Below the pieces are notes generated by a model, which worked only from the letters and a program-made list of their open reading frames with translations, ran no database searches and was not told the DNA's origin. From NCBI RefSeq assembly GCF_018130785.1, contig NZ_JAFCJT010000013.1, forward strand, positions 62,001-126,000: 64,000 nt of DNA, read 5' to 3'. This stretch comes from Bradyrhizobium liaoningense. Its GTDB lineage: Bacteria > Pseudomonadota > Alphaproteobacteria > Rhizobiales > Xanthobacteraceae. Each line of letters starts with the position of its first letter. The first letter of the stretch is position 1. This document shows positions 1 through 8,234 of this stretch, piece by piece. Position numbers and translations under genes: made by a program.

Positions 1-53
1 ACGAGCTCGAGCGCGTGCTGCTGGTGATCGATCGCAAGCTGGCGGTGGTGTAG
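1..53 (+). CDS. C-terminal fragment of an unidentified protein
   Basis: An open frame enters from the left edge and ends at a TAG at 51-53. Only about 16 residues are visible, ending in IDRKLAVV. The frame runs towards the GNAT gene on the other strand, so the two would be convergent. Too little is present to name a family, and a chance open frame cannot be excluded. Confidence 0.35.
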   Translation, partial: ELERVLLVIDRKLAVV

Positions 54-69
54 GCGGGCTACGAGGTCT

Positions 70-600
70 TTACTGCCCCGGCACCGTGCTCGCGCCCTCG
101 CCGAGGTCGCGCTGCATCATCACCGTGTCGAGCCAGCGGCCGAATTTCAGCCCGACATTGGGGTGCGTTCCGATCATCTTGAAGCCGCCGCGCGTGTGCA
201 CGCCGATCGAACCGGCATTGGCGGAATCGCCGATCACCGCGATCATCTGGCGGAAGCCGCGCGCCTCGCATTCGGTGATCAGCCGCTCCAGCAGCAACGA
301 GCCGATGCCGCGGCGGTGGAAGCCTGGATCGAGATAGATCGAGTTCTCGACCGTGAAGCGGTAGGCCGGCCGCGGCCGGTAGGCGCCGGCATAGGCATAG
401 CCGGCCACGCGTCCGTCGAGGATGGCGACGAAGTAGGGGTAGCCGCCGTCGATCAGCGCGCGATAGCGGCGCGTCATCTCGGCAAGGTCGGGCGGCTCCA
501 GCTCGAACGTCGCGGTGCCCTCGCGGACAGCCTGCTGGTAGATGGCGGCGATGGCGGGGAGGTCGGCCTCGGTCGTAGGCCTGATTTCAGGTGCGGACAT
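70..600 (-). CDS. GNAT family N-acetyltransferase (phosphinothricin/methionine-sulfone type)
   Basis: A 176-residue single-domain GNAT acetyltransferase, predicted cytosolic, that would move an acetyl group from acetyl-CoA to a small amine. It opens with the IRPTTEADLPAIAAIY segment typical of the PAT/MddA/YncA subgroup. It carries the acetyl-CoA loop HRRGIGSLLL near residue 95, then a GDSANAGSIGVHTRGGF stretch that in this subgroup lines the substrate pocket. The C-terminus LGLKFGRWLDTVMMQ region also fits the family, and the length is normal. Substrate is unknown; relatives acetylate phosphinothricin, methionine sulfone or sulfoximine. The gene stands alone, with a palindromic repeat upstream. 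Confidence 0.85.
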   Translation of the reverse strand: MSAPEIRPTTEADLPAIAAIYQQAVREGTATFELEPPDLAEMTRRYRALIDGGYPYFVAILDGRVAGYAYAGAYRPRPAYRFTVENSIYLDPGFHRRGIGSLLLERLITECEARGFRQMIAVIGDSANAGSIGVHTRGGFKMIGTHPNVGLKFGRWLDTVMMQRDLGEGASTVPGQ

Positions 601-656
601 GGCGGGAAGATTAGAGGCTTCCCGGGGCGGCTGGAAGAGGGAGAGGCCGCCTCTCC

Positions 657-747
657 GCCGTCATTGCGAGCGCAGCGAAGCAATCCAGAAATGCGTCCGC
701 GGAGGGTCTCTGGATTGCTTCGTCGCAAGAGCTCCTCGCCATGGCGG
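657..747. repeat. Palindromic intergenic repeat
   Basis: Two inverted arms, tcattgcgagcgcagcgaag near the left end and the matching cttcgtcgcaagagctcctc on the right, flank an inner inverted caatccag/ctggattg. The right end (ccatggcgg) looks like a decayed copy of the usual caatgacgg. This is the style of short dispersed palindrome common in Bradyrhizobium intergenic DNA. Confidence 0.7.
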
Positions 748-769
748 CGTTCGGGGAAAGACCTCGGCG

Positions 770-800
770 CAAACAAAAACCCCGGCCTTTCGGCCGGGGT
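770..800 (-). terminator. Rho-independent terminator of the Bax-inhibitor gene
   Basis: A perfect 8-bp stem (780-787 with 792-799, CCCCGGCC/GGCCGGGG) closes a 4-nt loop. The A-rich run at 771-779 becomes a T-run on the minus strand. It lies about 30 bp past the stop of the minus-strand gene at 828. Confidence 0.8.
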
Positions 801-827
801 CTGTGTCCGTTCGCTCAGGTCCAGTGG

Positions 828-1619
828 TTAGTCGCGCTGGCCGAGGAGCTGCAACAGCAGCGTGAACAGGTTGATGAAGTTCAGGTACAGCGACAGGGCG
901 CCAGTGATAGCCGCACGCTCTGCGATTTCACCGCCGGCCGAGGCATAGCCGTAGATGTAGTCGTTCTTCAGCCGCTGGGTGTCCCAGGCGGTGAGGCCGG
1001 CGAACACCAGCACACCGACCACCGACACGACGAACTGCAGCACCGAGCTCGCCAGGAACAGGTTGACCAGGCTCGCGATGATGATGCCGATCAGGCCCAT
1101 GAACAGGAATGAGCCCATTCCGGTCATGTCACGCTTGGTGGTGTAGCCGTAGAGGCTCAGCGCACCGAACGTGGCCGCGGTGATGAAGAACACCCGCACG
1201 ATCGAGGTGTGCGTGAACACCAGGAAGATCGACGACAGCGAGATGCCCATCAGCGCCGCGAACACCCAGAACAGGATCTGGGCGGTCGAGGGGGCGAGAC
1301 GGTTGATGCCCGCCGAGATCACGAACACCATCGCGAGCGGCGCGAGCATGAATAGCCACTTCAGGGGGCTGACGAACATCGCGTAGCCGAACGGCGTCAG
1401 GAACAGCTTGCCGACGCGGACCGCTTCCGGGGTCGGAACGTCAGTCACGGCGGCCATATAGACGCCGAGAGCGGCAAGGCCGGTGATGGCCAGGCCGATG
1501 CTCATGTAATTGTAGATGCGCAGCATGTAGGCGCGCAGACCGGCATCGACCGTCGCGGCGTCGACACGCCCGGCGGCCCTGCCGAAAGGAGAAGCGTAGT
1601 TACGGTCTAGGTCCGACAT
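828..1619 (-). CDS. Bax inhibitor-1/YccA family membrane protein
   Basis: A 263-residue polytopic inner-membrane protein of the BI-1 (TMBIM) family. About seven hydrophobic segments are visible, beginning with MSIGLAITGLAALGVYMAAV and ending with YLNFINLFTLLLQLLG. The tail LNFINLFTLLLQLLG is the family's typical C-terminal helix, and AWDTQRLK sits before it. The ATG at 1617-1619 (protein start MSDLDRNYASPF) was chosen because it gives the normal family length; upstream in-frame starts add 56 residues of non-membrane sequence. Bacterial members are linked to FtsH-related membrane quality control or to Ca2+ leak, but the role here is not established. It has its own terminator and appears monocistronic. 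Confidence 0.92.
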   Translation of the reverse strand: MSDLDRNYASPFGRAAGRVDAATVDAGLRAYMLRIYNYMSIGLAITGLAALGVYMAAVTDVPTPEAVRVGKLFLTPFGYAMFVSPLKWLFMLAPLAMVFVISAGINRLAPSTAQILFWVFAALMGISLSSIFLVFTHTSIVRVFFITAATFGALSLYGYTTKRDMTGMGSFLFMGLIGIIIASLVNLFLASSVLQFVVSVVGVLVFAGLTAWDTQRLKNDYIYGYASAGGEIAERAAITGALSLYLNFINLFTLLLQLLGQRD

Positions 1620-1844
1620 GGTCGAATTCCCGTTGGTTGGCCCGGTCCGGCATGAGGGTCGCCATGCCGCCGGTTCGTCAAATTCTATCTCGGATACCGA
1701 TCTGTGCCGACTAAATTCTGGCTCATAATCGGGGCTCCGAACCCATTGGATATGTGGGAAACTAACACATTCGCTGCAACCGTCCACGCGCGGCTGAATG
1801 TCGCCCTCGCCCGCAATCCTGGCGAGCGGACGTGGTTAATCGCT

Positions 1845-1860
1845 GGAATCGTGCGATTCC
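1845..1860. other. Short perfect hairpin after the ABC permease
   Basis: GGAATCG and CGATTCC are perfect 7-bp arms around a 2-nt TG spacer, about 30 bp beyond the minus-strand permease stop. There is no T-run, so it could be a weak terminator or mRNA end stabiliser. The rest of 1620-1889 holds nothing else I can name beyond the expected promoter of the Bax-inhibitor gene. Confidence 0.35.
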
Positions 1861-1889
1861 GACATAGCAAGGTCACCCGCTACCATTTG

Positions 1890-4460
1890 TCACAAATTCC
1901 GCAACACCGTGGCGGGCTTTTTGTTCAATGCCAGCAGCGTGCCGGCGAGCCCAAGTCCGACCGTGACGACCAGGGCAGCCGCGACCACGGCGGCCGCGCT
2001 GCCAGCTTGCCAGACGAAAGTCAGCGTCATCAGCCGCGTCACGATCATCCAGGCCGCGATGCTGCCCGCGATCACGCCGAATACCGCGGTGGCAAGTCCG
2101 ATCAGCAGGTATTCGAGGGCATAGGCGCCGAGCAGCCGCAGCCGGGTCGCGCCGAGAGTCTTGAGGATCACCGCATCGTAGACCCGGTGGCGGTGGCCGG
2201 CGGCGAGCGCGCCGCCCAGCACCAGGATCGCCGAGATCAGGGTCACCGCGCTGGCGCCGCGGATCGCGAGCGCCAGATTGGTCACGACCGAGCCGACCGT
2301 CTCCATCACCTCGCGCACGCGCACGCTCGTCACCATCGGATAGGCGTCGGCGACATCCTTGATGATCTTGCCGTCGCCGGCCGCATTGCCGCCGGCCTCG
2401 GTGAGGGTCGCGATGTGGGTGTGGGGCGCGCCCTTGAAGGCGTTGGGCGAAAACACCAGGACGAAATTGATGCCCATCCCCTGCCAGTCGATGGTGCGCA
2501 GATTGCCGATTTTGGCCGGGATGTCGCGGCCAAGCACGTTGACCACGACCTCGTCGCCGAGCTTGAGGCCGAGCCCGTCGGCGATCTTCTTCTCCATCGA
2601 GACCAGCAGCGGGCCGGAATAGTCGGCGCTCCACCATTCGCCCTCGACCACCTTGGAGCCCTTCGGCAGCTCGGCGGTGTAGGTCAGGCCGCGGTCGCTT
2701 TGCAGCACCCACTCGGAATCGGTGGTCGGCTTGAGCTCCTCGGCGCGGACGCCCCGCGCTCCGACGATGCGCCCGCGCAGCATCGGCACGTCCTCGACCT
2801 TTGCGCCTGGCGCGATCCGGCGCAGATAGCCGTCGAACTGCTCGGCCTGCGTGCTCGGGATGTCGATGAAGAAGAACGACGGCGCGTGATCAGGAAGGGC
2901 CGCAAGGAACTGCCGGCGCAGATTGCCGTCGATCTGGGTGATGGTGACGAGCACGGCGAGCCCGAGGCCGAGCGACAGCACGACGGAGGGCGTCAGTGCG
3001 CCCGGCCGGTGGATGTTGGCGATTGCCAGTCGCAACATCGGCAGCCGTGTCCGTGGTAGCCGCCGCGCGATCGTCATCAGCAGGGCGGCGATGCCGCGGA
3101 GCAGGACGAACACGACGACGGAGGAGGCCACGAACACCGCGGCGATGCGCTTGTCGAAGGAGAGTCCGATCACGACCGCGATAAGCACCGCGATCACGAC
3201 GGCCATGAACACGAGATAGCTCCAGCGCGGCCGGTGCCATTCGGAGCTGATGGTGTCGCGGAACAGCGCGGCGACCGGCACGTCGTGCACGCGCCCGAGC
3301 GGCCACAGGCCGAAGGCGAGCGCCGTGAGCAGGCCATAGACGAAGGACAGCGCGAGCTCGTCGGCATGCACGGCCGGCACCACCGGCAGCGGCAGCAGCT
3401 TGCCGAACAGGCCGACGATGGCGAAAGGCATCGCGGCGCCGAGCGCAAGGCCGATCACCGAGCCGATTCCCGCCAGCAGCAGGACCTGCGCCAGATAGAT
3501 GCCGAACACGTCGCGGCCGGTGGCGCCGACGGCCTTGAAGGCCGCGATGACCTCGAGCCGACGGTCGATATGGCTCTTGACGGCATTGGCGACGCCGACG
3601 CCGCCGACCAGCAGCGCGGCGAGGCCGACCAGCGTCAGGAATTGCGTGAAGCGGTTGATGTTGCGCTCGAGCTGCGGCGAGGCATTGGAGCGGCTGCGGA
3701 CCTCCCAGCCGGCCTGCGGCGCGGCGTTGCGCGCATCCGCGATGAAGGCGTCGGTGGCGCGCTCGCTGTTGCCGGTATCGGGTAGCTTCACCCGGTAGAC
3801 CCAGCGTACCAGGCTGCCGGGCTGAATCAGGCCGGTGGCGCGCAGGCCCGCCTCGCTGATCAGGAAGCGCGGCCCGAAACCGATGCCGCCGGCGAGCTTG
3901 TCGGGCTCGGCTTCGACCGTGCTGCGGATCTGGAACGTTGCGGACCCGACGGTGACGCGGTCGCCGGTCTTCAGCGACAGCCGTGCCAGCAGCGTTGGAT
4001 CGGCGGCGGCACCGAACGCGCCGTCGCGCTCCGCGAGCAGGTCGGACATCGGCAGCGGCGGCGCCAGCGTCAACTGGCCGAGCATCGGATAGGTGTCGTC
4101 GACCGCCTTCATCTCGACCAGCGCGAGCTGGCCGTCGGCCGAGCGTGCCATGCCGCGCAAGGTTGCGGCGGTCGAGACGGTGCCGCGCGAGCGCAGTAAG
4201 GCGACCTCCTCGGGCTTCGCCTCGCGCTGGAACAGCACGAAGGAGACGTCGCCGCCGAGCAGAGTGCGGCCCTCCCGCGCGAGACCGTCGCTCAGGCTTG
4301 CCGAGACCGAGCCGACGCCGGCGATGGCCATCACGCCGAGCGCGATGCAGGCGATGAAGACGTAGAAGCCGCGCAGGCCTCCGCGCAATTCGCGCAGCGC
4401 GTAGCGCAGCGACAGCAAGACGCCGCTGGGCCTCGCGAACGGTTCGGCCGCGATGCTCAT
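1890..4460 (-). CDS. ABC transporter permease, FtsX/MacB-like (YbbP family)
   Basis: An 856-residue inner-membrane permease with the YbbP layout. It has an N-terminal membrane helix (about residues 28-55), a large periplasmic domain, a block of three helices around 275-370 (GLAALLVGGVGVANAVKSHI), further helices near 415-465, a second extracytoplasmic domain, and a final FtsX-like three-helix bundle ending at LLALNKKPATVLRNL. Two FtsX domains in one chain is the hallmark of this family. Its start overlaps the last 4 bp of the upstream ATPase gene (ATGA), implying translational coupling. In E. coli ybbP lies next to ybbA and divergent tesA, the same arrangement as here. The substrate is unknown; lipid or lipophilic esters have been suggested for relatives. 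Confidence 0.92.
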   Translation of the reverse strand: MSIAAEPFARPSGVLLSLRYALRELRGGLRGFYVFIACIALGVMAIAGVGSVSASLSDGLAREGRTLLGGDVSFVLFQREAKPEEVALLRSRGTVSTAATLRGMARSADGQLALVEMKAVDDTYPMLGQLTLAPPLPMSDLLAERDGAFGAAADPTLLARLSLKTGDRVTVGSATFQIRSTVEAEPDKLAGGIGFGPRFLISEAGLRATGLIQPGSLVRWVYRVKLPDTGNSERATDAFIADARNAAPQAGWEVRSRSNASPQLERNINRFTQFLTLVGLAALLVGGVGVANAVKSHIDRRLEVIAAFKAVGATGRDVFGIYLAQVLLLAGIGSVIGLALGAAMPFAIVGLFGKLLPLPVVPAVHADELALSFVYGLLTALAFGLWPLGRVHDVPVAALFRDTISSEWHRPRWSYLVFMAVVIAVLIAVVIGLSFDKRIAAVFVASSVVVFVLLRGIAALLMTIARRLPRTRLPMLRLAIANIHRPGALTPSVVLSLGLGLAVLVTITQIDGNLRRQFLAALPDHAPSFFFIDIPSTQAEQFDGYLRRIAPGAKVEDVPMLRGRIVGARGVRAEELKPTTDSEWVLQSDRGLTYTAELPKGSKVVEGEWWSADYSGPLLVSMEKKIADGLGLKLGDEVVVNVLGRDIPAKIGNLRTIDWQGMGINFVLVFSPNAFKGAPHTHIATLTEAGGNAAGDGKIIKDVADAYPMVTSVRVREVMETVGSVVTNLALAIRGASAVTLISAILVLGGALAAGHRHRVYDAVILKTLGATRLRLLGAYALEYLLIGLATAVFGVIAGSIAAWMIVTRLMTLTFVWQAGSAAAVVAAALVVTVGLGLAGTLLALNKKPATVLRNL

Positions 4461-5179
4461 GCCGGTGCAGACTGGGTGTCGATGCGCCCGGAGCGCAGGC
4501 GGATCACGCGATCGCAGCGATGCGCGAGCGAGGAATCGTGCGTGACCAGCACCAGCGTCATGCCGCGCTCGGCATGCTTGCTGAACAGGAGATCGACGAT
4601 CTGTTTTCCCGTCGCCTCGTCGAGATTGCCGGTCGGCTCGTCCGCGACGAGGATGGCGGGATCGGGCGCCAGGGCGCGGGCGAGCGCGACGCGCTGCTGC
4701 TCGCCGCCGGACAGCTGCGTCGGATAGTGATGCAGGCGATCGCCGAGCCCGACCGATTGCAGCTCCTGCGCCGCGCGTTTTGCGGCGTCGGGATTGCCGG
4801 CGAGCTCGAGCGGCACGGCGACGTTCTCCAGCGCCGTCATGGTCGGGATCAGATGAAAGGACTGGAAGACGATGCCGACCTGGCGGCCGCGGAAGCGGGC
4901 CAGCGCGTCCTCGTCGAGGGCATTGAAAGGCGTGCCATTGACCACCACCTCTCCACTATCAGGACGCTCCAGCCCCGCCATCACCATCAGCAGCGTGGAT
5001 TTGCCCGAGCCTGACGGGCCGATCAGGCCGATCGTCTCGCTACGGCCGACCCGCAGGCTGATATCCTTGAGGATGTGAACGCGTGCCGCGCCCGTACCCA
5101 ATGAAAGATTGACGTTGGAGATGGCGATGGTGTCCGGCGCGGTGCCGGCGAGCGAAGAGGTTTCGATGCGACTGTCCAT
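4457..5179 (-). CDS. ABC transporter ATP-binding protein (YbbA/LolD type)
   Basis: A 240-residue ATPase that pairs with the permease just downstream. Walker A is GPSGSGKST, the Q-loop lies in FQSFHLIPTMTALENV, the signature is LSGGEQQRVALARAL, and Walker B is ILVADEPTGNLDE followed by the H-loop in LVTHD. This MacB/LolD/YbbA subclass usually powers mechanotransmission across the envelope rather than true translocation. The ATG at 5177-5179 is preferred; an in-frame TTG at 5197 would add six residues and has a GGAG placed too close to it. The 5' end overlaps the likely start of divergent tesA by 14 bp. Confidence 0.93.
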   Translation of the reverse strand: MDSRIETSSLAGTAPDTIAISNVNLSLGTGAARVHILKDISLRVGRSETIGLIGPSGSGKSTLLMVMAGLERPDSGEVVVNGTPFNALDEDALARFRGRQVGIVFQSFHLIPTMTALENVAVPLELAGNPDAAKRAAQELQSVGLGDRLHHYPTQLSGGEQQRVALARALAPDPAILVADEPTGNLDEATGKQIVDLLFSKHAERGMTLVLVTHDSSLAHRCDRVIRLRSGRIDTQSAPA

Positions 5180-5870
5180 GGTCCGGTCATATGGCAACTC
5201 CGCACACGCGGTCGAGAGGCGTTACGGATTGTTCATGCACTTAGCCGTGTTGATGTTCGCTTTGATGACGGTGGCGGATCCGGCCTGGGCCGACGCGACA
5301 AAACCGGTCAAGCTTGTCGTTCTCGGCGATTCCCTGAGCGCCGGCCTCGGCCTCCCGGCCCAGGAAGCCTTTCCCGCAAAACTGAAAAAATCGTTGCAGG
5401 CCAAAGGTATAGCGGTTGATATGACCAATGCCGGAGTGTCGGGCGACACCTCGTCCGGCGGCCGTGATCGGCTCGACTGGTCGGTCCCGGACGGAACCGA
5501 CGGCGTGATCGTCGAGCTCGGCGCCAACGATGCGCTGCGCGGCATCGACCCCGATTTGACTCGGACCGCGCTGACCGACATCGTCCAGCGCCTGAAGGCA
5601 CGCAAGATCGCGGTGATGCTGTGCGGCATGCTGGCGCCGCCGAATTACGGCCCCGAATACGCCGCGCGCTTCAATTCGATTTATCCGGATCTGGCGAAAA
5701 AATTCGACGTGCCGCTCTATCCGTTCTTCCTCGACGGTGTCGCGGCCGACGCCAAGCTCAACCAGGCCGACGGCATTCATCCGACCGCGGCCGGCGTCGA
5801 CATCGTCGTTGGCAACATCATGCCCACCGTGGAGGCATTTTTGCGCAATATAAGCGAGCAGCGCCGCTGA
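5166..5870 (+). CDS. tesA: Arylesterase / acyl-CoA thioesterase I (SGNH hydrolase)
   Basis: A secreted SGNH hydrolase of 234 residues from the chosen start. It shows a signal peptide ending near DPAWADA, block I GDSLSAGLGL (nucleophile Ser), the Gly block NAGVSGDTSSGG, the Asn block GANDALRG and the catalytic DGIHPTAAG (Asp and His). Such enzymes cleave short-chain esters and acyl thioesters in the periplasm. The ATG at 5166 has the best ribosome site (GAAGAGG, 5-nt gap) and gives a positively charged N-region; ATGs at 5178 and 5235 are alternatives. It is divergent from the YbbA/YbbP-type ABC genes, an old neighbourhood also found in E. coli. Confidence 0.9.
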   Translation: MRLSMVRSYGNSAHAVERRYGLFMHLAVLMFALMTVADPAWADATKPVKLVVLGDSLSAGLGLPAQEAFPAKLKKSLQAKGIAVDMTNAGVSGDTSSGGRDRLDWSVPDGTDGVIVELGANDALRGIDPDLTRTALTDIVQRLKARKIAVMLCGMLAPPNYGPEYAARFNSIYPDLAKKFDVPLYPFFLDGVAADAKLNQADGIHPTAAGVDIVVGNIMPTVEAFLRNISEQRR

Positions 5871-6044
5871 AAAGCGGGCAGCGCTAACCCTAATTCCCAG
5901 GGATTTACCGGGGTGGGGCGCGCGATGCTTCGCAGAGTCATACAACTGCGATAGGAATCAGGGTACCGGTGATTCGTCGCCGGCTCTAAAATTTGGATAT
6001 GATCCTTCCCAGGGATCATGCCCAAGCATCGGGAGTGCGAAACG

Positions 6045-6581
6045 ATGCCGCGTTTATTCACAGGTCTGGAAATTCCGGCCGAGATCGGCCAGTCGCTTTC
6101 CAATCTTAGGGGCGGCCTTCCCGGCGCCCGGTGGATCGATCCCGAAAATTATCACGTCACCCTGCGTTTCATCGGCGATATCGACGGCCTGTACGCCAAC
6201 GAGATCGCCTCGATGCTGTTTCGCGTCGACCGCAAGCCGTTCGAGGTGAAGGTGCAGGGCTTGCAAAGCTTCGGCGGCCGCAAGCCGCGCGCGGTGGTCG
6301 CGACCATCGCGCCGAGCAAGCCGCTGATGGAATTGCAGGCCGAGCTCGAACGCATGATGCAGCGGATCGGCCTCGATCCGGAAGGACGCAAGTTCACGCC
6401 GCATGTCACGCTGGCCCGCCTGCACGACGCCTCCGACCGCGATGTCGCCGACTATCTCTCGCTGCGCGGTTACTTCCCGAGCAAGGCGTTCATGGCCGAA
6501 CGTTTTGTGTTGTTCTCGTCGCGTGCGTCGACCGGCGGCGGGCCGTATGTGGTCGAGGACGCCTACGAGCTGTGTGAGTGA
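6045..6581 (+). CDS. thpR: RNA 2',3'-cyclic phosphodiesterase (LigT/ThpR)
   Basis: A 178-residue member of the 2H phosphoesterase superfamily. The two catalytic histidine tetrads are both visible, HVTLRF near residue 38 and HVTLAR near residue 119. It hydrolyses 2',3'-cyclic phosphate ends of RNA to 2'-phosphate; the older name 2'-5' RNA ligase reflects a reverse reaction seen in vitro. The ATG at 6045 is chosen because GGGAG lies about 9 nt upstream and the protein then begins MPRLFTGLEIP, as the family does. Monocistronic, with a repeat element after it. Confidence 0.92.
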   Translation: MPRLFTGLEIPAEIGQSLSNLRGGLPGARWIDPENYHVTLRFIGDIDGLYANEIASMLFRVDRKPFEVKVQGLQSFGGRKPRAVVATIAPSKPLMELQAELERMMQRIGLDPEGRKFTPHVTLARLHDASDRDVADYLSLRGYFPSKAFMAERFVLFSSRASTGGGPYVVEDAYELCE

Positions 6582-6590
6582 GATAGCTCT

Positions 6591-6720
6591 CCTGCCCCGG
6601 ACGCAGTGCGCCACAAAGTGGTGCACTGCTGAGCCGGGGCCCATCGCTCCACGGCAATGAACGAAACAGTGGGTCCCGGCTCTGCGCAGCGGCGTCGCAC
6701 GCTGCAGCGCGTCCGGGACA
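6591..6720. repeat. Palindromic intergenic repeat
   Basis: Outer arms tgccccggacgcagt and gctgcagcgcgtccgggaca are inverted, and inner gagccggggccc pairs with gggtcccggctc. It lies between thpR and zapE. It resembles a dispersed Bradyrhizobium repeat and shares its layout with the other elements listed here. Confidence 0.7.
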
Positions 6721-6788
6721 TGGAACGCATAGCGCCCCGCACCAATTCACGGCTTGCAATTTCCGTCAGTCTCTGGCGGTAAAGGGCG

Positions 6789-7973
6789 ATGCTCTCCACT
6801 CCCAGTTCCTCATTCCGCGAGGCATACCAGGCCGAGATCGCGTCCGGCGCGATCGAGCCCGATGCGGCGCAGGCCGAGGTCGCCGAGGCCTATGCGGTGC
6901 TCGACCAGCGGCTCGCAAGCTACAACCCCCAGCGCAAGCAGGGCCTGCTCAGCCGTCTGTTCAGCAGCGACAAGGACGAAGCGCCGCGCGGGCTCTACAT
7001 CCATGGCGAGGTCGGCCGCGGCAAGACCATGCTGATGGACCTGTTCTTCCAGCACTCGACCGTCGAGCACAAGCGCCGCGCGCATTTCCACGAATTCATG
7101 GCCGATGTGCACGAGCGCATCTACGACTATCGCCAGGGCATCTCGCGCGGCGAGATCGCCGATGGCGACGTCATCGCGCTGACTGCGAATGCGATCTTCG
7201 AGGAAAGCTGGCTGCTCTGCTTCGACGAATTCCACGTTACCGACATCGCCGACGCGATGATCCTCGGCCGGCTGTTCGCAAAGCTGTTCGAGCTTGGCAC
7301 CGTGGTGGTCGCGACCTCCAACGTCGCGCCCGACGATCTCTACAAGGGCGGCTTGAACCGCTCGCTGTTCCTGCCCTTCATCAAGCAGATCACCGACCAC
7401 ATGGACGTCGCGCGCCTCGATGCGCGCACCGATTTCCGCCTGGAGAAGCTTCAGGGTGTGCCGATGTGGCTGACGCCGGCCGATGGCGATGCGGACGCAG
7501 CCCTCGACCGCGCCTGGTCGAAGATGACCGGCAACGCCAAATGCAAGTCGCGCGACATCTCGTTCAAGGGCCGCATCCTGCACGTGCCGTGCTCGGCCCA
7601 TGGCGTGGCGCGCTTCACCTTCGCCGATCTCTGCGAGAAGCCGCTCGGTGCATCCGACTACCTGAGGCTCGCGCACGACTACCACACCATCCTGGTCGAC
7701 CATATTCCAGTGATGGACTTCTCCCAGCGCAACGCCGCCAAGCGCTTCATCACGCTGATCGACACGCTCTATGACAATGCCGTGAAGCTGATGGCCTCGG
7801 CCGATGCCAATCCGATCTCGCTCTACCTCGCCCACGAGGGCAACGAGGCCAACGAGTTCAAGCGCACAGCCTCGCGCCTGATCGAAATGAGCTCGGAATC
7901 CTATCTGGCGCTGCCTCACGGCCGCAAGGATTCCACCGCCAGCGGCTCCACCAAGGGCCTGGTGGAGACTTAA
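6789..7973 (+). CDS. zapE: Cell division protein ZapE (AFG1-like ATPase)
   Basis: A 394-residue P-loop ATPase of the AFG1/ZapE family. Walker A is GEVGRGKTML (around residue 68), Walker B is LLCFDEFHVTD, and sensor-like VVATSNVAPDDLYKGGLNR follows. The ending LPHGRKDSTASGSTKGLVET is a low-complexity tail. In E. coli ZapE acts on the Z-ring under stress; the mitochondrial homologue assists turnover of respiratory-chain subunits. Placement just ahead of the mdh/suc block is consistent with the gene order I recall for Bradyrhizobium. It probably ends its own transcript, since a palindromic repeat and a 260-bp gap follow. Confidence 0.92.
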   Translation: MLSTPSSSFREAYQAEIASGAIEPDAAQAEVAEAYAVLDQRLASYNPQRKQGLLSRLFSSDKDEAPRGLYIHGEVGRGKTMLMDLFFQHSTVEHKRRAHFHEFMADVHERIYDYRQGISRGEIADGDVIALTANAIFEESWLLCFDEFHVTDIADAMILGRLFAKLFELGTVVVATSNVAPDDLYKGGLNRSLFLPFIKQITDHMDVARLDARTDFRLEKLQGVPMWLTPADGDADAALDRAWSKMTGNAKCKSRDISFKGRILHVPCSAHGVARFTFADLCEKPLGASDYLRLAHDYHTILVDHIPVMDFSQRNAAKRFITLIDTLYDNAVKLMASADANPISLYLAHEGNEANEFKRTASRLIEMSSESYLALPHGRKDSTASGSTKGLVET

Positions 7974-7996
7974 GTCCTATTTCACCATCTTCTCCG

Positions 7997-8108
7997 CCGT
8001 CGTTCCGGGGCGTCGCGAAGCGACGAGCCCGGAATCCATCGCGCACCAACTGTGCCGCCCTATGGATTCCGGGCCTGCGTCTGTCGGCGCATCCCGGAAT
8101 GACAGACG
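7997..8108. repeat. Palindromic intergenic repeat (family A)
   Basis: Ends ccgtcgttccggggcg and gcatcccggaatgacagacgg are inverted, with inner cccggaatccat/atggattccggg. The same element occurs at 23589-23691. It lies between zapE and mdh. Confidence 0.75.
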
Positions 8109-8234
8109 GGGTATGCTGGTTGCTCTCTCAGCAAGCCCGACAATTGGGCATCCACCGACTTGAACGGGGGAAGCGAAAGGGATAACCACCCGTCTCAGTT
8201 TTCCCCTCCTTACGTGTCTAAAGGACAGGTTCAC

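Noticed and set aside
1704..3059. 451-codon plus-strand open frame opposite the ABC permease
   Set aside because: Antisense shadow of the permease; Gln/His/Arg-rich translation without a family match.
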